Shown in pieces: positions 32,253-38,237 of a stretch of 38,237 bases of DNA. A program made the position numbers and the translations under genes. Each line of letters begins with the position of its first letter. The stretch's first letter is position 1. The stretch is from Singulisphaera sp. GP187 (GTDB lineage: Bacteria; Planctomycetota; Planctomycetia; Gemmatales; Gemmataceae): the NCBI GenBank assembly GCA_945861245.1, contig CAMAUE010000039.1, positions 1 to 38,237 of the forward strand. Reading direction: 5' to 3'. The notes below the pieces were generated by a model. It worked only from the letters and a program-made list of their open reading frames with translations. It was not told the DNA's origin and ran no database searches.

Positions 32253-32363
32253 TCCGTAGTCCGTAGTCCGTAGTCCGTAGCGATCGGCCTTGTAATCGCT
32301 CGCAGCAATCCGGCGCTTGCAACATACAATGACCACGGACCACGGATCACGGACCACGGACCA
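32251..32363. repeat. Inverted pair of 7-bp tandem repeat blocks
   Basis: Left block AGTCCGT x4 (32251-32280), right block GACCACG-type x4.7 (32331-32363), 50 bases between. The blocks are near reverse complements: 25 of 30 positions pair, and the mismatches are transitions at regular positions. It fills the gap between tpiA and the GH38-like gene and ends two bases before the next ATG. Confidence 0.85.
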
Positions 32364-32365
32364 AT

Positions 32366-35300
32366 ATGAAAACGCACGAACTGATTCTACTCAGCCCCTA
32401 CAAATTCCCTGCGCAATATGCGATGACGTTGTCTGACGAGGACATGGCGGCGTGGCTTAACGGCTTTACGGTGCTGTGGCATCCCGCCGCGATGTGGCAG
32501 GCCAGTGCGCCACCGCGGTGTGAAACGACGTACGATCACGAAACGCCGAAGTCGGGCATGTTGTATGCCTTGCCGGAGACGCCGCCGAGCTATTTCTCAG
32601 ACGACTGGGCGGAGCGCGTCAGGCAGGCCGGCTCGATCGTTTTCAAGGCGACGCCGGATCGCGCGGCAACGTTGGCCAATCTGCGTGAGGCCCTTCACGC
32701 GGATGGTGCACCGGCGTTCGGCTGGAAGGAAGGAGTCGATCGTGCCGAGACTGAGGTGGGGCCGTTCTTCGGGTTGGCATGGGGCCATCAGATGTTGGCC
32801 GCGCTGACCGAAGCGATGGAACACGAGAACCTCCTCGATCATGCATCGTTCTGGGACGACGTGCAGCACGCGGTCGCCCTGCTTGCGGGCATGCCGCATA
32901 CGCCGACGAACATAGCTGCACCTCCCACGCCTGCGGAAAACACTTCCAACGACGACAGCATGTTCGACAATCCGCCGGATACTTTTGGCGATCCGCCGCC
33001 CGTCCAATCCGAAGCCGCGAGCGAGTCTGGGCCGATTCCGCAAGAAGTACCGCCGGCGCCAAAGCATTGGCGTGAGGTTCTAGTGGCGGCGGCGACGAAG
33101 ATGTTGTCGGCGCGTGAGGTGCTCTATCCCGTCGCGATTCATCTGCTCGATGTCTCGTTCCTTGACGCTTCTTCACACGAGCGAGCCATTCACGCTGCCC
33201 TGGAGTTGGGCGTGCCGATGAACGTCATCAGCGATACACGCACGCTGGAGATTTTTTCCGAGAAGTCGCCGACGAAATTCGCCGAGCTGCGCGACGCCGT
33301 GCAGGGTGAGCGTGCCGAGATACTGAGCGGTGGCTACATCGAGCGCGAGGATCCGATTCTGCCGATCGATTCGCAACTCTGGAACCTGCGGCATGGCCTG
33401 GATCGAGCGAAGGAGCTGCTCGGCGTAGATGTCCGTGTCTATGCCCGGAAGCGATTCGGCTACCATCCGCATCTGCCGCTCTTTCTCAGCTCGAACGGAA
33501 TCACCAAGGCGTTGTTTCTTACGTTTGACGAGAACAGCGGATTGCCGCACTACTCGAACGTCGTCGTCAGTTGGCCGTCGCCGGATGGCAAGCAGGTCGA
33601 TGCGTTCGCGCGGCAGCCGAAGTTCGCCGACAGCCCGGAGACTTATTTCAACTTGGGCCATACCTGGTTTAAGACGACGCGTGAGGATCAGGCCGCAACG
33701 GTTTTTTTGTTGCATCGCGACAAGCCGACAGCGGTTTGGCATCGCGACTTGATGGAACTGGCCCGCCTCGCGCCGCTGTTGGGGCAGTGGACGACGTTCT
33801 CACGCTACCTGACCGAGGTCATGCCGAGCGAGTATCCGTCGACGATGACCGCGGACGATTTTCACTTCGACTTCTTGAGCGACCGCATCACCGCCAAGGC
33901 CGACGATCCCGTCAGCATGTTCGCGAAGCACCAGCGCACGCGCCGTCGCATCGACGCCTGCTGGACCTACGCGGCTCTTCATCGCGCGCTTTCAGGTTCG
34001 GGAGATACGCTGAACGTTTCCGAGAGCTTGGCGAAGATCGAGATGAACGCGGAGACCACGCTCACAACACCCACGGACCTGGATGAGACCGAGCGACGAA
34101 TAACGAGCGCGTTGGCCCATCGCTTGCAGTCGCGAGCCGAGCTTGACCGACCCGGTTACATGATTCTTAATCCATGCGGCTTCACTCGGCGTGTCGCGCT
34201 GGAACTGGATGGTGCAAGGCATCCGCTTCCGATCAGCGGCGTCGTGAAGGCCTGCCAGCTCGATGCGGACAAGATGCGGGCGGTGATCGAGGTGCCCGCG
34301 CTCGGCTTCGCTTGGCTGCCTCGCGAAGGTCCGCCGGGAACGCCGTTGATGACGCTGAAAATGCGGGCGGCCGACGCACAATCAAACACCATTCGCAACG
34401 ACTTTTTTGAAGTCGAGATCGACGCGAAGACCGGCGGCCTGAAAGCGATCCGCGACCACAAGACCCGCGTCAGTCGTCTCGGGCAGATGCTCGTCTTCAA
34501 TCCCGGCAGCCGAATGGTATCGAAGGAAATCAAGGTCACGTCGTCCGGCCCGGCACTTGCCGAGATCGTTTCCGATGGAGTTCTGCTCGGTGAGCAGGAT
34601 CAGGTCCTGGCGAACTTTCGCCAGCGTTTCCGCCTGTGGATGGGTCGCCCGCTTCTGGAGATGCGTGTCGAGATCACGCCGCAACAGCCGCCGGCGGGGT
34701 ACGGCTGGCATGCCTATTTCGGCTCACGGTTCGCCTGGCGCGACGAACGTGCGACGCTCGTTCGCGGCTTCAACGGCATGGGCTACATTACCACGCATCC
34801 GCGCCCGCAGACGCCCGATTACTTCGACATTCGGCTCGGTGCGATGACTGTCTCGATTCTCACGGGTGGTTTGCCGTTTCATCAGAAACAGGGCAATCGC
34901 ATGGTGGACGTGATCCTCATCCCTGAGGGCGAGAAGTGCACGACCTTCGACTTTGGGATCGCATTCGATCGTGAGGTGCCGATGCAGACGGCGTGGGGCT
35001 TTGCGTCACCGATCGGCATTGTGCCGACGACGAAGGGGCCGCCGCATATTGGGACGTCGGGTTGGTTGTTCCACGTCGATGCGTCGAATTTACTGTTGAC
35101 ACGGATGATGCCCGGATTGATCGAAGCGTCGGCGAATAAGGAAGGCGTCGCCGATGCGGTCACGGCGAGATTCCTGGAGTGTGCCAATTACAGCGGCCTG
35201 GCCGAGTTCCGCTGCGTGCGCGATCCGCAGCGTGCGGCGGTATTCGATACGCGCGGTCAATTCGTGCTCGAGGCGAATCGCTCGGGCGACATCGTGCACC

Positions 35301-35386
35301 TCGAAGTGACGCCAAACGATTTGGCCCATGTGCAGGTGGAGTTTAGTTTGGCGGAGGCCATGGTGCCTCCGGGTGACGCATCGTAA
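32366..35386 (+). CDS. GH38 (alpha-mannosidase)-like large protein, catalytic status doubtful
   Basis: 1006 residues, no signal peptide. An N-terminal domain (1-175) of unknown type is followed by a Pro/acid-rich linker (about 180-232). A central region then resembles the GH38 N-domain: GERAEILSGGYIEREDPILP (314-333), LWNLRHGLDRAKELLGVDVR, then RKRFGYHPHLPLFLSSNGIT (361-380), which aligns with the family's W-x-x-D-x-F-G-H nucleophile motif. Here Lys/Arg stand where the nucleophile Asp is expected. The rest (about 590-1000) is beta-rich, like the GH38 C-terminal sandwich. Either the family uses another residue or this protein is not a mannosidase. The ATG at 32366 lies just after the tandem-repeat block with no clear ribosome site. 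Assignment is by eye, so moderate confidence. Confidence 0.5.
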   Translation: MKTHELILLSPYKFPAQYAMTLSDEDMAAWLNGFTVLWHPAAMWQASAPPRCETTYDHETPKSGMLYALPETPPSYFSDDWAERVRQAGSIVFKATPDRAATLANLREALHADGAPAFGWKEGVDRAETEVGPFFGLAWGHQMLAALTEAMEHENLLDHASFWDDVQHAVALLAGMPHTPTNIAAPPTPAENTSNDDSMFDNPPDTFGDPPPVQSEAASESGPIPQEVPPAPKHWREVLVAAATKMLSAREVLYPVAIHLLDVSFLDASSHERAIHAALELGVPMNVISDTRTLEIFSEKSPTKFAELRDAVQGERAEILSGGYIEREDPILPIDSQLWNLRHGLDRAKELLGVDVRVYARKRFGYHPHLPLFLSSNGITKALFLTFDENSGLPHYSNVVVSWPSPDGKQVDAFARQPKFADSPETYFNLGHTWFKTTREDQAATVFLLHRDKPTAVWHRDLMELARLAPLLGQWTTFSRYLTEVMPSEYPSTMTADDFHFDFLSDRITAKADDPVSMFAKHQRTRRRIDACWTYAALHRALSGSGDTLNVSESLAKIEMNAETTLTTPTDLDETERRITSALAHRLQSRAELDRPGYMILNPCGFTRRVALELDGARHPLPISGVVKACQLDADKMRAVIEVPALGFAWLPREGPPGTPLMTLKMRAADAQSNTIRNDFFEVEIDAKTGGLKAIRDHKTRVSRLGQMLVFNPGSRMVSKEIKVTSSGPALAEIVSDGVLLGEQDQVLANFRQRFRLWMGRPLLEMRVEITPQQPPAGYGWHAYFGSRFAWRDERATLVRGFNGMGYITTHPRPQTPDYFDIRLGAMTVSILTGGLPFHQKQGNRMVDVILIPEGEKCTTFDFGIAFDREVPMQTAWGFASPIGIVPTTKGPPHIGTSGWLFHVDASNLLLTRMMPGLIEASANKEGVADAVTARFLECANYSGLAEFRCVRDPQRAAVFDTRGQFVLEANRSGDIVHLEVTPNDLAHVQVEFSLAEAMVPPGDAS

Positions 35387-35390
35387 GGCT

Positions 35391-35456
35391 CCGTTTAGCC
35401 GCTCGCCTTTGGCGAGTGCGATCTCCCACGCTCGCCAAAGGCGAGCGGCTAAACGG
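35391..35456. repeat. Type A palindrome between convergent genes
   Basis: Arms 35391-35416 and 35431-35456, perfect 26 bp, with the shortest type A loop (14 bases). It lies four bases after one stop and nine before the other. Confidence 0.95.
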
Positions 35457-35465
35457 AACCGGGTT

Positions 35466-38237
35466 TTACTTCTTCTTGCCCTGCGCCTGCTTCAGCAATT
35501 TTTGAACGGCAACGTTATTCGGCTGCAGTCGCAGCGAGGCTTCAAACTCGCGGACTGCCTCGATAAACATGCCGTTGCTCTGGTACTGCTGCCCGGTAAC
35601 GACGTGGTTCGCGAACTGGTTCTTTTTCATGCCCGCCAGCGCGTCAGCGTCCTTTGCGCGAAGCTTCAACGCGTCTTGGTAGGCTTTCATCGCGTCGCCG
35701 TACTTTTGATCCTTCTCCAATCCGGCGGCCTTCTGCATCGTCTGCTCGAACGTAAGCTGTTTGGGCTCGACGGGCGGCGGCGGGGTTTTCGTCTTGCTGG
35801 CGTTCAGCGCTTTCGTTGCGTCCTGCCAACCGCGTAAGGCGACCGGGTCCTTGGTGTAAATCTTCAACGCTCCTTGATAGGCGTTGATCGCTTCGTCGAA
35901 GCGTTTGCCGGCCATCGCGGCATCGCCGAGTTTTAGGTAGCCGGCGTACTCGCCCTTGCGTTTTTGCTCGGCTATCGCAGCTTGCTGATTGGCATCGGCG
36001 AGAGCCTGCTGGGCTTGTTGCAATCGTTGCCTTGCGAGTGCGTCGGTCGGATTGAGCGTGGTCGCCTCGGTGTACATTTTTATGGCGACGCCGAAGCTCT
36101 TGAGCGCCATCGCCTTGTCGCCGGCGTCCATTGCTTGTTTGAAGGCGACCTGCGCCTTGCCTGCGGAGTTCTGCTCTTGCTGAGCTTGCTGGAGCAGCTT
36201 CACCGTGTTCGGTTCGTTCGGCGCGATCTTCAAGGCCTGTTGAAACGACTGGATTGCACCTTCATAGCTCTTTGCTTGCAGCGCCTTATTGCCCGCGATG
36301 TAGGCTGCGTTGAAGTTAGCGATTCGATTCTTCTCGTCGGTGATAGCCTGTCGTCCGGCGGCGACGTCCTTCAAGCCCTGCACGACCTGCGGGTTGGTCG
36401 GGTCCACCAGACTTGCGGAGCGGAACGCTTTGTCGGCGGCGTCGAAGTTTTTCGCCTTCAAGGCGGCATAGCCCGAAATGAGAATGTTTTCGAACTTCAC
36501 CTTGAGCAATGCCTCCTCGGCGGCGCGTTGTTCGAGTTGAGCACGGCGGAAGAGGTCTTGCGCTTCCTTGCTACTCGGCACAAGTGTCGTCGCGCCGGAG
36601 AGGGCCTTGATCGCCTCGGCGTAGCGTTTGCCAACCAATGCCGCTTTGCCGTCGGCGAGCAATGATTGGAATTGTTGATCGCGCTTCTTCAGCGATGCCG
36701 CCTCGGAGTTGGCACGCTGCACGGCCTGGTCCAGGTCGCGCTGCGTGCGTTGGACATCGGCGTTCGCGGAGTCGATCGCCTTGGCCTGGTTCAACGCTTT
36801 GGCGGCACCGGCGAGATCGTTCTTTGTCAGTAGGCTTCGGCCAAGTGTCAGTGCCTTTTGCAATTCGCTGGCTTTGCGAAGCTCCTCGGCACGCATCTTG
36901 GCAGCAGTCACGACAGCGTCCTCGGCGGCTTGCTTCGCGGTCTGGGCATCGAGCAAGTAATCCTTCGACGTCTTATCGCCAGGCAGTACCTTCTGTGCTT
37001 CCGTGAATGCCTTGATGGCATCGGGGTAACGCTTGTTCGCTATGGCCGCGCGGCCATCACCTAGCCACTTCTGATATGCGACGGCGCGTTCCTTGGCGGC
37101 AGCTTGCGCCTTGGCGTCAGCAAATTGACCATCGCGGCCGGCAAGCGCCTTCTTGAGTTCCGCCGCAATCGATGGGTTACTCGGTTCGAGACTCGCTGCT
37201 TCCGTCAGGTTGGCGACGGCGGCTTCAAATTGCTTGGCGGCGATGTTGGCTTGACCGCTCTTGAGTAATTTCCCCAGCTTTTGTAATCGTTCCAATCCCG
37301 CCGCTTTGGTCTGCGCGTCGGCGAGTGCGCGATCGCGGGCTTGCTCGGCGTGGGTCAAGCCGGTCACCACTTCGATGCTGTCGGGTGCAAGTTTTCGCGC
37401 CAGCTGGAACGATTTCACCGCTTCCGCATATTGCTTGGCGTCAATAGCGGCGTTGCCTGTGCCAATCAATTGCTTGATCGTCTCGGCCTTCTTCTGCGTC
37501 TCGGCAGCTTGTTTCGATTCAGCAATACGAGCTGCGCGGCCTGTCTGCACCTGGCGCAGCCCCGATAGCACGACGTCAGTCGCCCGGACCTTGCGAGCCT
37601 CCTCGAACTGCGTCTCGGCAAGATCGTATTCGCGCGTCGCCAGGGCCTTTTGCGCTAACGCCAACGCGGCCAGGTATTTTTCCTCACTTTGTTTAGCCAT
37701 CGCCTCGGCGGCTTTGCGGCGTTCACGTTCGACCGATAGCTTGCGTTCGATTTCCTTGCGTTCGGTCTCGGATTTCGCCAATGCCTCCGCCTGACGCTGC
37801 GAAAGAACCTCGACGAAGAGGTTGACCTGCTCGCGCTGCTTCATGGTGTGCGCAAACCGCAGTGCTCCTTGATAGGCGGTCAGGGCGGCCTCATATTTGT
37901 TCTGCGTCTGCAATCGCACGCCTTGGGCAATCGAATCGGTGAATCCTTGATCGTCGCGAGCCTTCTGCGCGGCACGGACGGCGGCGAGCTTTTCTGCCGA
38001 AGCGATGCGCTCGGCCTCGAGCTTGGCTTGCGATTCCAGAAGTTGGCGCTCGCCCTCCTTGCGCAGCGTCTCCGCGCGGGCGGCGGCGAGTTCGGCTGCG
38101 CGAATCCGCGCTCGTCGCTCGGCTTCGACACGTGCGTGCGCGAAATCCTGGAAGACGACGGCCGGCTGAACCGGAACCGGCACAATAACCGTCGTCATCG
38201 GCGGGGCCGGTGGCGTGAGGTTTAACGCGCCCTGGAA
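35466..38237 (-). CDS. TPR-repeat/coiled-coil protein, 5' end beyond the window
   Basis: At least 923 residues. The frame is open to the right edge (FQGALNLTPPAPP precedes the first internal Met), so the true N-terminus is probably outside. A Pro/Val-rich segment (PPAPPMTTVIVPVPVQPAVV) leads into a long Ala/Glu/Arg coiled coil, then about ten or more degenerate TPR units with the pattern G-x-x-A-x-x-x-K-x-Y-x-x-A-(I/L)-x-x-(F/Y)-x-x-A (for example QNKYEAALTAYQGALRF and GKRFDEAINAYQGALKI), alternating with charged spacers rich in Ala, Lys and Gln. Such repeats mediate protein interactions. In planctomycetes they often follow a kinase or membrane domain, which could lie beyond the edge. No catalytic motif is seen. 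It is convergent with the GH38-like gene. Confidence 0.8.
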   Translation of the reverse strand, partial: FQGALNLTPPAPPMTTVIVPVPVQPAVVFQDFAHARVEAERRARIRAAELAAARAETLRKEGERQLLESQAKLEAERIASAEKLAAVRAAQKARDDQGFTDSIAQGVRLQTQNKYEAALTAYQGALRFAHTMKQREQVNLFVEVLSQRQAEALAKSETERKEIERKLSVERERRKAAEAMAKQSEEKYLAALALAQKALATREYDLAETQFEEARKVRATDVVLSGLRQVQTGRAARIAESKQAAETQKKAETIKQLIGTGNAAIDAKQYAEAVKSFQLARKLAPDSIEVVTGLTHAEQARDRALADAQTKAAGLERLQKLGKLLKSGQANIAAKQFEAAVANLTEAASLEPSNPSIAAELKKALAGRDGQFADAKAQAAAKERAVAYQKWLGDGRAAIANKRYPDAIKAFTEAQKVLPGDKTSKDYLLDAQTAKQAAEDAVVTAAKMRAEELRKASELQKALTLGRSLLTKNDLAGAAKALNQAKAIDSANADVQRTQRDLDQAVQRANSEAASLKKRDQQFQSLLADGKAALVGKRYAEAIKALSGATTLVPSSKEAQDLFRRAQLEQRAAEEALLKVKFENILISGYAALKAKNFDAADKAFRSASLVDPTNPQVVQGLKDVAAGRQAITDEKNRIANFNAAYIAGNKALQAKSYEGAIQSFQQALKIAPNEPNTVKLLQQAQQEQNSAGKAQVAFKQAMDAGDKAMALKSFGVAIKMYTEATTLNPTDALARQRLQQAQQALADANQQAAIAEQKRKGEYAGYLKLGDAAMAGKRFDEAINAYQGALKIYTKDPVALRGWQDATKALNASKTKTPPPPVEPKQLTFEQTMQKAAGLEKDQKYGDAMKAYQDALKLRAKDADALAGMKKNQFANHVVTGQQYQSNGMFIEAVREFEASLRLQPNNVAVQKLLKQAQGKKK

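Noticed and set aside
4381..35456. Type A-D palindromes as ordinary Rho-independent terminators
   Set aside because: Most are not followed by a T-run on either strand, and several lie between divergent genes or immediately upstream of start codons. Only the type E copy and, weakly, the one at 12928-13010 have nearby T-rich tracts.
1..38237. CRISPR array
   Set aside because: The repeats are dispersed one per gap, are inverted rather than direct, and have no regularly spaced unique spacers; no cas genes are present.

Overview
The window is GC-rich, almost fully coding DNA from a member of the Planctomycetota. The clearest markers are a secreted cytochrome-c/DUF1549/DUF1553 protein (23823-26150), a Ser/Thr kinase fused to a tubulin-like domain (13192-16848), a large TPR/coiled-coil protein at the right edge, and many isolated housekeeping genes with few long operons. 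I cannot name a genus from the sequence alone.

Layout. 1-9457 is a run of minus-strand genes: topA, a metallophosphoesterase, a rhodanese, a sugar-isomerase-like TIM barrel, a CehA/McbA-type metallohydrolase, then a separately promoted unit of leader peptide - cimA (citramalate synthase) - 53-aa membrane protein - valS (cut by the left edge). 9868-17694 is plus strand: a PpiD/SurA-N-like membrane-anchored protein, the kinase-tubulin fusion and a TlpA-like thioredoxin lipoprotein. 17746-23729 holds purN and a divergent sugar-acid locus: uronate isomerase (minus), then KDG kinase, an HGSNAT/NagX-like membrane acyltransferase and a DapA-family aldolase (plus). 23823-29490 carries the cytochrome/DUF1549 protein, an ArnT/PMT-type glycosyltransferase, a GspF/PilC-type membrane protein and a DUF309 protein. 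29602-35386 carries a DAHP synthase, ung, tpiA and a GH38-like protein. The right edge is a 5'-truncated TPR protein on the minus strand.

Two regulatory or structural themes stand out. (1) Upstream of cimA there is a complete-looking ribosome-mediated attenuator. A strong promoter is followed by a 30-codon leader ORF with 13 Ile/Val/Leu codons, then an intrinsic terminator whose descending arm shares a 9-nt sequence with the 3' end of the leader ORF, so a mutually exclusive antiterminator can form. The genes behind it make an isoleucine precursor and valyl-tRNA synthetase. (2) Nearly every intergenic gap of 50 bp or more contains one long inverted repeat. At least seven arm sequences occur, and the four commonest share a CTAA(A/G)C core. 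Many arms are themselves small hairpins, as in REPIN/BIME elements. One such palindrome lies in frame inside valS and is translated.

No tRNA, rRNA, CRISPR array or transposase gene was found.
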